A stretch of DNA of 64,000 nt, from the NCBI RefSeq assembly GCF_050410775.1, contig NZ_CP191229.1. One strand, 5' to 3'. How positions within the stretch are numbered: the first letter of the stretch is position 1; each line of letters starts with the position of its first letter. The position numbers were made by a program, and so were the translations under genes. This stretch comes from Erwinia sp050410775. Lineage in GTDB: Bacteria > Pseudomonadota > Gammaproteobacteria > Enterobacterales > Enterobacteriaceae. This document shows positions 42,182-51,645 of this stretch, piece by piece. The notes beneath the pieces are model-generated. The model made no database searches. It worked only from the letters and a program-made list of their open reading frames with translations, and was not told the DNA's origin.

Positions 42182-43444
42182 TTACTCTTCGCCGCTCACG
42201 CGCTCAATATTGGCCCCTAACGCTTTAAGCTTATCTTCGATATGCTCGTAGCCGCGATCGATATGATAAATACGATCGACCGTGGTGGTTCCTTCCGCAA
42301 TGCAGCCAGCCAGCACCAGGCTGGCTGAAGCCCGAAGGTCGGTAGCCATCACCTGCGCACCGGAAAGTTTTTCCACACCGTGACAGATCAGCGTGTTGCT
42401 TTCGATTTCCGCATGCGCACCCATGCGGATCAGCTCAGGTACGTGCATAAACCGGTTTTCGAAGATGGTTTCGGTAATGACGCCGGTACCTTCCGCCACC
42501 AGGTTCAACAGGCTGAACTGCGCCTGCATATCGGTCGGGAAGCCGGGATGTGGTGCCGTACGGAAATTGACGGCTTTTGGCCGCTTACCGTGCATATCAA
42601 GACTGATCCAGTCTTCACCCTGCTCAATATCTGCTCCGGCTTCGCGCAGTTTTGCCAGCACAGCATCCAGCGTATCCGGCTGCGTGTTACGGCAGAGGAC
42701 TTTGCCGCCCGAGATAGCCGCAGCGATCAGGAAAGTCCCGGTTTCAATACGATCGGGAAGCACGCGGTAGACGCCGCCGCCCAGCCGCTCAACGCCTTCG
42801 ATGGTAATACGATCGCTGCCGGCACCGCTGATCTTCGCGCCCAGCGTGTTAAGGAAGTTCGCAGTATCAACGATTTCAGGTTCACGTGCGGCATTTTCGA
42901 TCACGGTGGTGCCGGTCGCCAGGGTGGCGGCGCTCATAATGGTGACCGTTGCGCCGACGCTGACCTTATCCATCACGATATGCGCGCCCTTCAGGCGGCC
43001 ATCCACGGAAGCTTTGACGTAACCTTCTTCCAGCCGGATTTCTGCACCAAGCTGCTCCAGGCCGGTAATGTGCAGATCAACAGGGCGGGCGCCAATTGCG
43101 CAGCCGCCTGGTAGTGATACCTGACCCTGACCAAAGCGCGCCACCAGGGGTCCCAGCGCCCAGATCGAAGCCCGCATGGTTTTTACCAGTTCATAAGGCG
43201 CGCAGTAAATGCTCACCTCGCTGGCATCCAGATGTACTGAACCGTTACGGTCGGTTTTCACTCCCAGCTGGCCCAACAACTTCATGGTGGTATCAATGTC
43301 CTTTAGCTTCGGGACATTCTGAATCTCTACGGGCTCTTCCGCCAGCAGAGCAGCGAACAGGATCGGCAGCGCCGCGTTTTTGGCGCCAGAAATTGTCACT
43401 TCCCCGCTTAAACGGGTCGGACCCTGCACACGAAATTTATCCAT
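42182..43444 (-). CDS. murA: UDP-N-acetylglucosamine 1-carboxyvinyltransferase
   Basis: First committed step of peptidoglycan synthesis and the fosfomycin target. The catalytic Cys115 is present in LPGGCAIGARP, so the fosfomycin-sensitive form is retained, with Lys22 in SGAKNAALP. The ATG at 43444 (MDKFRVQGP) gives 420 residues (E. coli 419); an ATG five codons upstream is less likely. Follows ibaG by 75 bases. Confidence 0.97.
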   Translation of the reverse strand: MDKFRVQGPTRLSGEVTISGAKNAALPILFAALLAEEPVEIQNVPKLKDIDTTMKLLGQLGVKTDRNGSVHLDASEVSIYCAPYELVKTMRASIWALGPLVARFGQGQVSLPGGCAIGARPVDLHITGLEQLGAEIRLEEGYVKASVDGRLKGAHIVMDKVSVGATVTIMSAATLATGTTVIENAAREPEIVDTANFLNTLGAKISGAGSDRITIEGVERLGGGVYRVLPDRIETGTFLIAAAISGGKVLCRNTQPDTLDAVLAKLREAGADIEQGEDWISLDMHGKRPKAVNFRTAPHPGFPTDMQAQFSLLNLVAEGTGVITETIFENRFMHVPELIRMGAHAEIESNTLICHGVEKLSGAQVMATDLRASASLVLAGCIAEGTTTVDRIYHIDRGYEHIEDKLKALGANIERVSGEE

Positions 43445-43519
43445 TGCACCAGTTCTCATTAATCATAAAAGTGTTGCCGGCCTCATCACGGCCCTGCGCG
43501 ATGAAATCAGCGAGTCAAC

Positions 43520-43774
43520 TTAATAACCGTTCAGCTTACGGTCGCGCGCCCATTCTTCAGGGGTGTAGGTCTTGATTGACACCGCATGAATACGATTGTC
43601 GGCAATAAATTCCATCAGCGGCGCATAAACGGTTTGCTGCTTTTTAACGCGGCTCAGCTCGCCAAACAGCTCGCCAACCGCAATAACCTGGAAGTGACTG
43701 CCGTCGCCGGTCACAATAACTTCCTGAAGAGGTAACGCGCTCATCAGCACGGATTGAATTTCACTATTTTCCAT
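43520..43774 (-). CDS. ibaG: BolA-family protein IbaG
   Basis: 84-residue BolA-like protein that pairs with monothiol glutaredoxin to handle iron-sulfur clusters; linked to acid stress in E. coli (formerly YrbA). GDGSHFQVIAVGELF and the DNRIHAVSIKTYTPEEW end are conserved, with the invariant His in RIHAVSIKT. Probably co-transcribed with murA. Confidence 0.95.
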   Translation of the reverse strand: MENSEIQSVLMSALPLQEVIVTGDGSHFQVIAVGELFGELSRVKKQQTVYAPLMEFIADNRIHAVSIKTYTPEEWARDRKLNGY

Positions 43775-43844
43775 GAGGCTTCCGGATCCAGTTGATCGTT
43801 AACAGGCACACATCTTAGTGGAAAGTGCCGCTATCTTAAACAAG

Positions 43845-43874
43845 CAAAAAGCCCCCGACGTGGCGGGGGCTTTT
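43845..43874 (-). terminator. Terminator of the mla operon
   Basis: GCCCCCG/CGGGGGC stem with ACGTGG loop, A-run on the left and TTTT on the right. It ends the leftward mlaFEDCB transcript 24 bases after mlaB and separates it from ibaG-murA. Confidence 0.88.
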
Positions 43875-43898
43875 GGTGTACCGGTTCTGACCTTCTTT

Positions 43899-44195
43899 TC
43901 AGAAGTCGGAGAGTATAATTTGTTGCAGGTTATAGAGCGCGATCAGGGAACGAAGTTTGTCGGTTATCCCACTGAACCTCAGCGTTTTTCCCTGTTGCTG
44001 CGCGATCTGTCGCAAATGCACCAGCAGCGCCAGGCCCGCTGAATCCACCCGGCTCAGGGCGGACACATCGATTGTATCGATCTGTTTCATCACATCGAAA
44101 CGCTTTTCCCAGAGCCTCAGCAGCGTTTCGCGCTCCAGAACGCCCGCAAGCTGAAGCCGTCCTGCCTCACTCTGCCAGCTTAATTGCTCGCTCAT
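43899..44195 (-). CDS. mlaB: Phospholipid transport STAS-domain protein MlaB
   Basis: Cytoplasmic STAS subunit that stabilises and regulates MlaF in the MlaFEDB ABC complex of outer-membrane lipid asymmetry. The STAS core SALSRVDSAGLALLVHL is present. 98 residues. Its ATG overlaps the mlaC stop by one base, so translation is coupled. Confidence 0.95.
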   Translation of the reverse strand: MSEQLSWQSEAGRLQLAGVLERETLLRLWEKRFDVMKQIDTIDVSALSRVDSAGLALLVHLRQIAQQQGKTLRFSGITDKLRSLIALYNLQQIILSDF

Positions 44196-44830
44196 TACTG
44201 CTGCTTATCCAGCGTAATAGGCTGGTTTGCATAGGATTTCAGCAGGATCGTCAGACCCTCAACGCCCTTCTGACGCAGCGTATCGCTCCATTCATTCTGC
44301 TTGGTCGTAATCATGCTGATGCCTTCAGCAATCATGTCATACGCCTGCCATTCACCAGTGCGGCTGTTTTTACGCCACTGGAAATCCAGACGAACCGGCG
44401 GACGGCCGTTAGGATCAACTATCGTCACGCGGATGGCGATAATATTCGCCTCTGCGTAAGGCTGTTCCGGTGCAATCTGGTAAGTCTGCCCGTTGTAGAG
44501 CGCCAGCGCCTGACCGTAAGCCTGCGCCAGGTAATCGCCAAAGGCTTTGAAATAAGCTTCACGCTGCGCGGGGGTTGCGTCTTTGTAATAACGGCCCAAC
44601 ACTAGCGCACCGGCATATTTAATCTGCACATAGGGCAGCAGCTCTTCACGAACGATCTGACGCAGATAGTTTGGATCTTGCTGAATCTTCGGTTGTTCAT
44701 TTTTAAGACGCGAAAAGGTTTTTTCCGCCGCCTCGTTCATAAGCTGATAAGGATTCGTTTTATCGACCGCTGCATTAGCAACAACCGGTGCAATAATCAG
44801 CATTGCCGCCATCAGGAAACGTTTAAACAT
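44195..44830 (-). CDS. mlaC: Periplasmic phospholipid-binding protein MlaC
   Basis: Soluble carrier that shuttles phospholipids between outer-membrane MlaA-porin and inner-membrane MlaFEDB. Signal peptide MFKRFLMAAMLIIAPVVANA, then the Tol-tolerance (Ttg2) domain with ALVLGRYYKDATPAQREAYF. 211 residues, as in E. coli. Confidence 0.96.
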   Translation of the reverse strand: MFKRFLMAAMLIIAPVVANAAVDKTNPYQLMNEAAEKTFSRLKNEQPKIQQDPNYLRQIVREELLPYVQIKYAGALVLGRYYKDATPAQREAYFKAFGDYLAQAYGQALALYNGQTYQIAPEQPYAEANIIAIRVTIVDPNGRPPVRLDFQWRKNSRTGEWQAYDMIAEGISMITTKQNEWSDTLRQKGVEGLTILLKSYANQPITLDKQQ

Positions 44831-44841
44831 TGCTTGTCCTC

Positions 44842-45384
44842 TTATGGTGTAGTCATTGTGGCCGGCGTGGGTTGCCCGTTAGCTGCCGGTTCCGCTGGCG
44901 AAGCGCTCTGGTTATCGTTGTCGCTCTTATATAAGAACTGACCAATCAGATCCTCAAGTACCATCGCCGATTTAGTATCCTGTAATGTACTGCCGTCCTT
45001 AAGCATAGCCGTCCCCATTTCAGGATCGTCGAATCCCACATTCAGCGCCAGATATTGCTCACCCAGCAGGCCAGAGGTCCTGACCGCCAGTGAACTGGTG
45101 TCAGGCAGTTTGGTATATCTGTCCTCAATATCCATGGTGACGAGGGGTAAATAGTTTTTTTCATTGAGGGTAATATCTGAAACGCGACCAATCACCACGC
45201 CCCCAATTTTGACCGGCGATCCGGTTTTCAGCCCGCCGATATTATCGAAAGTCGCATAGAGCTTCCAGGTAGGCGCATTGCCTAACGATTTTAAATCCGC
45301 CACGCGCAGGCAGAGGAACAAGGCGGCACACAGCGCCAGCAGTAAAAACGCCCCTACCCAAATTTCGCTTTTTTTCGTTTGCAT
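44842..45384 (-). CDS. mlaD: MCE-domain lipid transport protein MlaD
   Basis: Inner-membrane anchored hexameric MCE ring of the MlaFEDB complex. A single N-terminal membrane helix (VGAFLLLALCAALFLCL) is followed by the MCE domain ATFDNIGGLKTGSPVKIGGV and GLLGEQYLALN. The ATG at 45384 (MQTKKSEIWVG) gives 180 residues and lies 4 bases after mlaE; a TTG five codons earlier would overlap mlaE. Confidence 0.96.
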   Translation of the reverse strand: MQTKKSEIWVGAFLLLALCAALFLCLRVADLKSLGNAPTWKLYATFDNIGGLKTGSPVKIGGVVIGRVSDITLNEKNYLPLVTMDIEDRYTKLPDTSSLAVRTSGLLGEQYLALNVGFDDPEMGTAMLKDGSTLQDTKSAMVLEDLIGQFLYKSDNDNQSASPAEPAANGQPTPATMTTP

Positions 45385-45388
45385 TGCA

Positions 45389-46171
45389 TCAGTTCCCAAA
45401 CATCAGTGCGGTGAGCACAAAATCCAAACCGAGTACTGCCAGAGAAGCATGTACTACTGTACGCGTTGTGGCGCGACTGATCCCTTCCGATGTCGGGATC
45501 GCGTCGTAGCCGTTAAACAGCGCTATCCAGGTTACCGTGAAGGCAAACACGGCGCTTTTGATGACGCAGTTAAGAATATCTGCGCGCACGTCGACGGCGT
45601 TTTGCATCGCCGACCAGAAGAAGCCGCTGTCAATGCCCTTCCAGCTGACGCCAACAATCGCACCGCCCAGAATGCCCACTGCGACGAAAATCAGCGCCAG
45701 CAGCGGCATACTGATGAAACCGGCCCAGAAACGCGGTGAGATAATCCGGCGCAGCGGATCCACTGCCATCATTTCCATGCTGGAGAGCTGCTCGGTCGCC
45801 TTCATTAACCCTATTTCCGCCGTCAGCGCCGAGCCTGCCCTGCCGGCGAAAAGCAGCGCGGTTACCACCGGCCCCAGTTCCCGCAGAAGCGAAAGCGCCA
45901 CCAGCATGCCCAGGCTGCTTTCCGCGCCATAGGTATTCAGGACAAGATAGCCCTGGAGCCCCAGAACCATGCCAATAAATAATCCCGAGACAACAATGAT
46001 CAGCAGCGACAGCACGCCAATGCTATAAAGCTGCTTCACCACCAGCGGCGCATGCTTACGGAAGCGGGGAATACCGACTAGCGCATGGAAGAGCATCAGC
46101 CCTGCCCGGCCAAAGGAGGCGCAGGTATTAATAACCTGACGCCCTGCTGACGCCAGTACATGTAGAAACAT
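45389..46171 (-). CDS. mlaE: Lipid ABC transporter permease MlaE
   Basis: Membrane subunit of MlaFEDB, 260 residues as in E. coli, with about five hydrophobic segments. The family hallmark LRELGPVVTALLFAGRAGSALTAEIG region (read from about residue 95) and VDPLRRIISPRFWAG are intact. Six bases separate it from mlaF. Confidence 0.97.
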   Translation of the reverse strand: MFLHVLASAGRQVINTCASFGRAGLMLFHALVGIPRFRKHAPLVVKQLYSIGVLSLLIIVVSGLFIGMVLGLQGYLVLNTYGAESSLGMLVALSLLRELGPVVTALLFAGRAGSALTAEIGLMKATEQLSSMEMMAVDPLRRIISPRFWAGFISMPLLALIFVAVGILGGAIVGVSWKGIDSGFFWSAMQNAVDVRADILNCVIKSAVFAFTVTWIALFNGYDAIPTSEGISRATTRTVVHASLAVLGLDFVLTALMFGN

Positions 46172-46177
46172 CAGTGG

Positions 46178-46990
46178 TTAACTCCCTGAGCCAGCTAAGT
46201 CTTGCAGATAATCCCCTGCGGGAAAGCGAAAGGGTACCGGGCCGTCGGCGATACCATCAATAAACTGACGCACGCGGGCATCCTTATTGTCATGCAGCGC
46301 GCTGGCCGTTCCCTGGGCGATAACTTTCTCACCGGCAATAATATAGGCATAGTCAGCGATGCTCAGGACCTCAGGCACATCATGCGAGACCACAATACAG
46401 GTCATGCCAAGTGAGTGGTTCAGTTCATCAATAAGCTTAACCAGCACCCCCATTGTAATCGGATCCTGACCAACAAAGGGCTCATCAAACATAATCAGAT
46501 CCGGCTCAAGCGCAATAGCACGGGCCAGCGCCGCACGTCTGGCCATCCCGCCAGAAAGCTCGGAAGGCTTCAGCATGGCCGCGCCGCGCAAACCCACGGC
46601 TTCAAGCTTCATCATCACGGTGCTGTGCAGTAATTGTGAGGGAAGCTGAGTATGTTCACGCAACGGCCAGGCCACATTGTCAAAAACGTTCAGATCGGTA
46701 AAGAGCGCGCCCGACTGAAACAGCATGCTCATCTTTTTACGCGCTTCATACAGACGCGAGCGGGAGAGGCTCGGGATATTCTCACCGTTGAACCAGATTT
46801 CTCCGCTGTCGGGTCGTAGCTGCCCCCCGATTAAACGCAGCAGCGTTGTTTTTCCAATGCCGGAGGGCCCCATAATGGCGGTGACTTTCCCTTTTGGCAC
46901 CGTAAGCGAAATGTTATCGAAAACTGGCCGATCGCCGCGGGCAAAACTGACGTTGCGGACATCAACCAGATTCGTTTCCGTCTTACCCAT
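46178..46990 (-). CDS. mlaF: Lipid ABC transporter ATP-binding protein MlaF
   Basis: ATPase of the MlaFEDB retrograde phospholipid transporter and first gene of the leftward operon. Walker A GPSGIGKTT, signature LSGGMARRAALARA, Walker B LIMFDEP, and switch His in VVSHDVPE. The C-terminal tail that wraps the partner subunit (VPFRFPAGDYLQD) is present. 270 residues (E. coli 269). Divergent from yrbG across 225 bases. Confidence 0.97.
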   Translation of the reverse strand: MGKTETNLVDVRNVSFARGDRPVFDNISLTVPKGKVTAIMGPSGIGKTTLLRLIGGQLRPDSGEIWFNGENIPSLSRSRLYEARKKMSMLFQSGALFTDLNVFDNVAWPLREHTQLPSQLLHSTVMMKLEAVGLRGAAMLKPSELSGGMARRAALARAIALEPDLIMFDEPFVGQDPITMGVLVKLIDELNHSLGMTCIVVSHDVPEVLSIADYAYIIAGEKVIAQGTASALHDNKDARVRQFIDGIADGPVPFRFPAGDYLQDLAGSGS

Positions 46991-47215
46991 AGAAACCCCT
47001 TCACATATACAGGCAGATAATTTCTCTGCGATGGTAGCCTATAAGCACCCGACAGAACACTTTTACAGAAACTTGTTCCCGTGATGTGGCTAAAGTTGGC
47101 ATAAGTTTTACTTTTTGCTTTCAGACCGTCAAAATCACGCCCATTATCCCTTTCGCCCTTGCTTTAAACGTCGCGCAAGGCAAGCCGACGATTATACCCG
47201 TTCAAAGGACATTTC

Positions 47216-48196
47216 ATGCTCGTAGCTACAGCACTCTTGATTATCGGTTTGGTCCTGCTGGTATATGGTGCCGATCGCCTGATTTACAGCGCCGCCATCC
47301 TCTGTCGCGCGTCAGGTATACCCCCGTTAATCATCGGCATGACCGTGGTCGGCATAGGAACGTCGCTTCCCGAGTTGATCGTCTCTTTCTCGGCGGCGAC
47401 CCATGGGCAGATGGATATTGCTGTCGGTACGGTTATCGGCTCGAATATGACAAATATTCTGCTGATTTTAGGGGGTGCGGCCCTGCTCCACCCTCTTAAT
47501 GTTACCTCTAATCTGCTCAGACGAGAGCTGCCGTTAATGCTGCTGGTGACGCTGCTCTGCGGCATTGTGCTGTTTGACGACACGCTGAGCCGCAATGATG
47601 GCCTCGCGCTGATCGCGTTTGCGGCGGGCTATTTGCTCTTTATCATTAAAATCGCCCGTCGCGCCGAACGGGACAATAATGATTCTCTGACGCGGGAACA
47701 GCTGGCGGAATTGCCCAGTGACGACACAGGGAATACCGTTGCCTTTCTTTGGCTGGCTGTCGCCCTGGTCATGCTACCGATGTCGACCCGGATGATCATC
47801 GATAACGCCACCGTCATTGCTGACTATTTTGGCATCAGCGAACTGGTTATCGGCCTGACGATTATCTCGGTAGGCACCAGCCTGCCGGAGCTGGCCACCA
47901 TTATCGCGGGCGCGCTGAAAGGCGAAGATGATATTGCGATCGGCAACCTGATTGGCTCCAACATCTACAATATTGCCATCGTGCTGGGCGTGCCCGCGCT
48001 TATCCACCCGGGAAGAGTAGATTTCCATGCTTTTGCGCGCGATTACTGGCTCATGCTCGGCGTCAGCGCCCTGTTTGCGCTTTTATGTTTACAACGCAGT
48101 CGTTATATAGGCCGCCCTGCGGGTGCGCTGCTACTTTGCGGATTCATTGCCTGGGTAGCGGTCTTGTACTGGATGCCTGAGGCCACCTTCTGGTAA
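47216..48196 (+). CDS. yrbG: Calcium/sodium antiporter family protein YrbG
   Basis: Inner-membrane CaCA-family exchanger with two alpha-repeats: GTSLPELIVSFSAA near residue 45 and GTSLPELATIIAGA near 220, each followed by G-N-x-GSN (VIGSNMTNIL and GNLIGSNIYNIA). Cation specificity is not proven for the family member in E. coli. 326 residues. First gene of the yrbG-kdsD-kdsC-lptCAB cluster. Confidence 0.94.
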   Translation: MLVATALLIIGLVLLVYGADRLIYSAAILCRASGIPPLIIGMTVVGIGTSLPELIVSFSAATHGQMDIAVGTVIGSNMTNILLILGGAALLHPLNVTSNLLRRELPLMLLVTLLCGIVLFDDTLSRNDGLALIAFAAGYLLFIIKIARRAERDNNDSLTREQLAELPSDDTGNTVAFLWLAVALVMLPMSTRMIIDNATVIADYFGISELVIGLTIISVGTSLPELATIIAGALKGEDDIAIGNLIGSNIYNIAIVLGVPALIHPGRVDFHAFARDYWLMLGVSALFALLCLQRSRYIGRPAGALLLCGFIAWVAVLYWMPEATFW

Positions 48197-48210
48197 AAGG
48201 ATGAGGAAAA

Positions 48211-49197
48211 ATGGCGATGACTAACATCGAACCCGGCTTTGACTTTGTGCAGGCTGGCAAAGAAGTATTGAATATTGAACGTCAGGCGCTTGAACAGCTC
48301 GATCAGTATATTAACGATGACTTTACCGAGGCCTGTCAGCTTATCTCTCACTGTCTGGGTAAAATAGTGGTTATGGGGATGGGCAAGTCAGGCCACATTG
48401 GTAAAAAAATGGCGGCTACCTTTGCCAGCACCGGTACGCCAGCGTTTTTTGTTCACCCGGCGGAAGCCAGCCACGGCGATTTGGGTATGGTCGGCGCGGA
48501 CGATATTGTTATCGCCATTTCAAACTCTGGCGAGTCGTCAGAAATTCTGGCGCTGATACCGGTTCTGAAACGTCTGCACGTTTCGCTGATCTGCATTACC
48601 AGCAAGCCGGAGAGCGCAATGGGTCGTGCAGCCGATATTCATCTCTGTGTTAAGGTGCCTCAGGAAGCCTGTCCCTTAGGGCTGGCTCCCACTTCAAGTA
48701 CCACTGCCACTCTGGTTATGGGCGATGCGCTGGCCGTCGCCCTGCTGAAAGCGCGTGGCTTTACCACGGAAGATTTTGCCCTGTCCCATCCTGGTGGTGC
48801 GCTGGGCCGCAAGCTGTTGCTGACCGTCAGTGATATTATGCACACTGGTGACGAGATCCCCCACGTCAGTCGTGACGCTTCCCTGCGCGATGCGCTACTG
48901 GAAATCACGCGGAAAAACATGGGAATGACGGTCATCTGCAACGATTTAATGAAAATTGAAGGCATCTTCACCGACGGTGATTTACGCAGAGTATTTGATA
49001 TGGGTATCGACATTCAGCACGCCAGCATCGCCAGCGTGATGACGTCCGGCGGCATCAGAGTACGCCCCAATATTCTGGCGGTCGATGCGCTGAACCTGAT
49101 GCAGAGCCGAAATATTACTGCCGTTATGGTCGCCGATGGCGATCAGTTGCTGGGCGTGGTGCACATGCATGACATGCTGCGCGCGGGTGTGGTTTAA
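48211..49197 (+). CDS. kdsD: D-arabinose 5-phosphate isomerase
   Basis: Converts ribulose 5-phosphate to arabinose 5-phosphate, the first step to Kdo for LPS. N-terminal SIS domain (GMGKSGHIGKKMAATFASTGT and SNSGESSEI) plus two CBS domains in the C-terminal third (DIMHTGDEIPHVS and ASVMTSGGIRVRP). 328 residues, equal to E. coli. Fourteen bases after yrbG. Confidence 0.97.
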   Translation: MAMTNIEPGFDFVQAGKEVLNIERQALEQLDQYINDDFTEACQLISHCLGKIVVMGMGKSGHIGKKMAATFASTGTPAFFVHPAEASHGDLGMVGADDIVIAISNSGESSEILALIPVLKRLHVSLICITSKPESAMGRAADIHLCVKVPQEACPLGLAPTSSTTATLVMGDALAVALLKARGFTTEDFALSHPGGALGRKLLLTVSDIMHTGDEIPHVSRDASLRDALLEITRKNMGMTVICNDLMKIEGIFTDGDLRRVFDMGIDIQHASIASVMTSGGIRVRPNILAVDALNLMQSRNITAVMVADGDQLLGVVHMHDMLRAGVV

Positions 49198-49213
49198 AAA
49201 AGGAACAAACGTA

Positions 49214-49780
49214 ATGAGTAGTGCAGCGGAAGGGATTGAAACCTGTTACGGCACGGTTAGCCAGAAAGTCATGACATGCGCCAGCCAGATCAGGCTGTTA
49301 ATTTGTGATGTTGATGGCGTCATGTCAGACGGCGTGATCTATCAGGGAAATAGTGGTGAAGAGCTGAAGGGATTTAACGTTCGCGACGGTTATGGCATTC
49401 GCTGCCTGCTGACCTCTGATGTGGAAGTCGCTATTATAACCGGCCGCAAAGCAAAGCTGCTGGAAGATCGCTGCGCCACGCTTGGCATTACGCATCTTTA
49501 CCAGGGACAGTCAGATAAGCTTTTGGCCTTCCGTGAACTTCTGGATAAACTGTCGTTACGCCCGGAGCAGGTCGCTTACATTGGTGACGATCTGATCGAC
49601 TGGCCAGTGATGGCCGAAGTGGGGCTGAGCGTCAGCGTGGCAGACGGCCATCCCGTCCTGCTTCCCCGTGCGGATTATGTAACCCGTATCGCGGGTGGAC
49701 GCGGTGCCGTAAGAGAAATTTGCGACCTTATCCTGATGGCACAGGGTAAGTTCGATGAGGCCAAAGGGCAGTCGGTATGA
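49214..49780 (+). CDS. kdsC: 3-deoxy-manno-octulosonate-8-phosphatase
   Basis: HAD-family tetrameric phosphatase that releases free Kdo. The catalytic motif is DVDGVMSDG, with TGRK and GDDLIDWPVM as motifs II and IV. The ATG at 49214 follows AAGGA and gives 188 residues as E. coli; upstream in-frame ATGs lie inside kdsD. Overlaps lptC by 4 bases. Confidence 0.97.
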   Translation: MSSAAEGIETCYGTVSQKVMTCASQIRLLICDVDGVMSDGVIYQGNSGEELKGFNVRDGYGIRCLLTSDVEVAIITGRKAKLLEDRCATLGITHLYQGQSDKLLAFRELLDKLSLRPEQVAYIGDDLIDWPVMAEVGLSVSVADGHPVLLPRADYVTRIAGGRGAVREICDLILMAQGKFDEAKGQSV

Positions 49781-50352
49781 GTAGAACGCGGCGTTGGATT
49801 ACGCTATTGCTGGCCCTCGTGGCCCTGATATTAATCGGCTGGAATCTGGCCGGGCCCGACGATGACGCCTCACCGGTCACCGCCAATGAACTTGAGCCGA
49901 CCTATACCAGTCAGACATCTAATACGGTGGTTTATAATCCACAAGGCGCACTGAGCTATAAGCTGGTCTCGGATAAAGTCACCCACTTCTCGGAAGAAGC
50001 GGTTAGCTGGTTCGATAATCCGGTAATGACGACCTATGACGAAAATAAAATCCCTACCTGGTCCGTCAGGGCGGATAAGGCCAAGCTAACCAAAGATCGT
50101 ATGCTCTACCTGTATGGTCATGTTGAGGTCAATAGCCTGACGCAAGACGCTCAAATTGATCGGATCAAGACCGATAACGCTGTTGTAAACCTGGTGACAC
50201 AGGATGTGACGTCAGAAGATCAGGTCACGCTTTATGGCCGTAGCTTCAACTCTACCGGGATGAAACTGCGTGGGAATTTACGGAAGAAAACTGCCGAGTT
50301 GATTGAAAAGGTCAAAACCTCCTATGAAATTCAAAATGAAAAACAACCTTAA
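49777..50352 (+). CDS. lptC: LPS export protein LptC
   Basis: Inner-membrane anchored bridge component that passes LPS from LptB2FG to LptA. One N-terminal membrane helix (TLLLALVALILIGWNLAG), then the periplasmic beta-jellyroll. 191 residues, equal to E. coli. The ATGA overlap with kdsC and the 29-base overlap with lptA point to coupled translation. Confidence 0.96.
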   Translation: MSRTRRWITLLLALVALILIGWNLAGPDDDASPVTANELEPTYTSQTSNTVVYNPQGALSYKLVSDKVTHFSEEAVSWFDNPVMTTYDENKIPTWSVRADKAKLTKDRMLYLYGHVEVNSLTQDAQIDRIKTDNAVVNLVTQDVTSEDQVTLYGRSFNSTGMKLRGNLRKKTAELIEKVKTSYEIQNEKQP

Positions 50353-50872
50353 GTTTCTGACCCTTGGCCTGCTGTTAGCGGCCAGTCTGCCTGCGTTCGC
50401 CCTGACGGGCGACTCTGACAAGCCGGTTAACGTGAACTCGGAAAATCAGGCGCTGGACATGCTGGGCAACGTAGCCACCTTTACCGGCAACGTTATCGTT
50501 ACTCAGGGGACGATTAAGATCACGGCGGATAAAGTCGTGGTTACCCGTCCTGATGGCGACAGTAACAAAACGATCATTGATGCCTATGGCAACCCGGCCA
50601 CGTTTTATCAGATGCAGGATAATGGCAAACCGGTAAAAGGGCATGCGCAGAAAATGCACTATGAGCTGGCTAAAGATTTTGTTGAGCTGACCACTAACGC
50701 CTATCTGGAACAGCTGGACAGCAACGTCAAGGGCGACCGCATCACCTATCTGGTGAAAGAGCAGAAGATGCAGGCCTACAGCGATTCCGGCAAGCGCGTA
50801 ACTACCGTACTGGTGCCTTCGCAGCTACAGGACAAAGGCACCCAGTCAAACGGACAGAAAAAGAGTAACTAA
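50324..50872 (+). CDS. lptA: LPS periplasmic bridge protein LptA
   Basis: Forms the periplasmic filament carrying LPS to LptDE. Signal peptide FLTLGLLLAASLPAFA, then the OstA/LptA domain (NVATFTGNVIVTQGTIKITA and GKPATFYQMQDNGKPVKGHA-like block). The ATG at 50324 matches the E. coli start MKFK and gives 182 residues; a TTG seven codons upstream lies deeper in lptC. It has no strong own Shine-Dalgarno, consistent with coupling to lptC. Confidence 0.96.
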   Translation: MKFKMKNNLKFLTLGLLLAASLPAFALTGDSDKPVNVNSENQALDMLGNVATFTGNVIVTQGTIKITADKVVVTRPDGDSNKTIIDAYGNPATFYQMQDNGKPVKGHAQKMHYELAKDFVELTTNAYLEQLDSNVKGDRITYLVKEQKMQAYSDSGKRVTTVLVPSQLQDKGTQSNGQKKSN

Positions 50873-51597
50873 TGGCGACTTTAATTGCGGAAAATCTGGC
50901 GAAGGCCTACAAGGGCCGGCGCGTAGTCGAAGATGTTAGCCTGAAGGTAAAATCCGGCGAAATCGTGGGTTTACTTGGCCCTAACGGCGCGGGAAAAACC
51001 ACAACGTTTTATATGGTCGTGGGCATCGTTCCCCGCGATGCGGGCCGCATTATTATTGATGATGAAGATATCAGCATTCTGCCACTTCACGCGCGCGCGC
51101 GCCGGGGCATCGGTTATTTGCCGCAGGAAGCGTCGATTTTCCGCCGGCTCAGCGTGTTTGATAACCTGATGGCGGTGCTGCAGATTCGCGACGACTTAAC
51201 GACAGAGCAGCGTGAAGATCGTGCCAATGAGTTGATGAGCGAATTCCACATTGAGCACCTGCGTAACAGCCTGGGTCAGGCGCTGTCGGGCGGTGAACGG
51301 CGCAGGGTGGAGATTGCCCGGGCGCTGGCGGCAAATCCTAAATTTATCCTGCTGGATGAGCCCTTCGCCGGGGTGGATCCTATCTCCGTTATCGATATCA
51401 AAAAGATCATTGAGCATCTGCGTGACAGCGGGCTTGGCGTGCTGATCACCGACCATAACGTGCGGGAAACCCTGGCGGTCTGTGAACGGGCTTATATCGT
51501 CAGCCAGGGGCATCTGATTGCCCACGGCTCGCCGGAAGAAATCCTGGCGGATGAACAAGTTAAGCGAGTCTACTTGGGAGAAGAGTTCAGACTCTGA
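50872..51597 (+). CDS. lptB: LPS export ABC transporter ATP-binding protein LptB
   Basis: Cytoplasmic ATPase that powers LptB2FG. Walker A GPNGAGKTT, signature LSGGERRRVEIARAL, Walker B FILLDEPFAGVDP, and the switch His in ITDHNVRET. 241 residues, equal to E. coli. Its ATG overlaps the lptA TAA by one base. Confidence 0.98.
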   Translation: MATLIAENLAKAYKGRRVVEDVSLKVKSGEIVGLLGPNGAGKTTTFYMVVGIVPRDAGRIIIDDEDISILPLHARARRGIGYLPQEASIFRRLSVFDNLMAVLQIRDDLTTEQREDRANELMSEFHIEHLRNSLGQALSGGERRRVEIARALAANPKFILLDEPFAGVDPISVIDIKKIIEHLRDSGLGVLITDHNVRETLAVCERAYIVSQGHLIAHGSPEEILADEQVKRVYLGEEFRL

Positions 51598-51645
51598 TAA
51601 GGTGTCCAGACCAGCCGGGAATTTTGAGGAATTAGTATCCTGAAT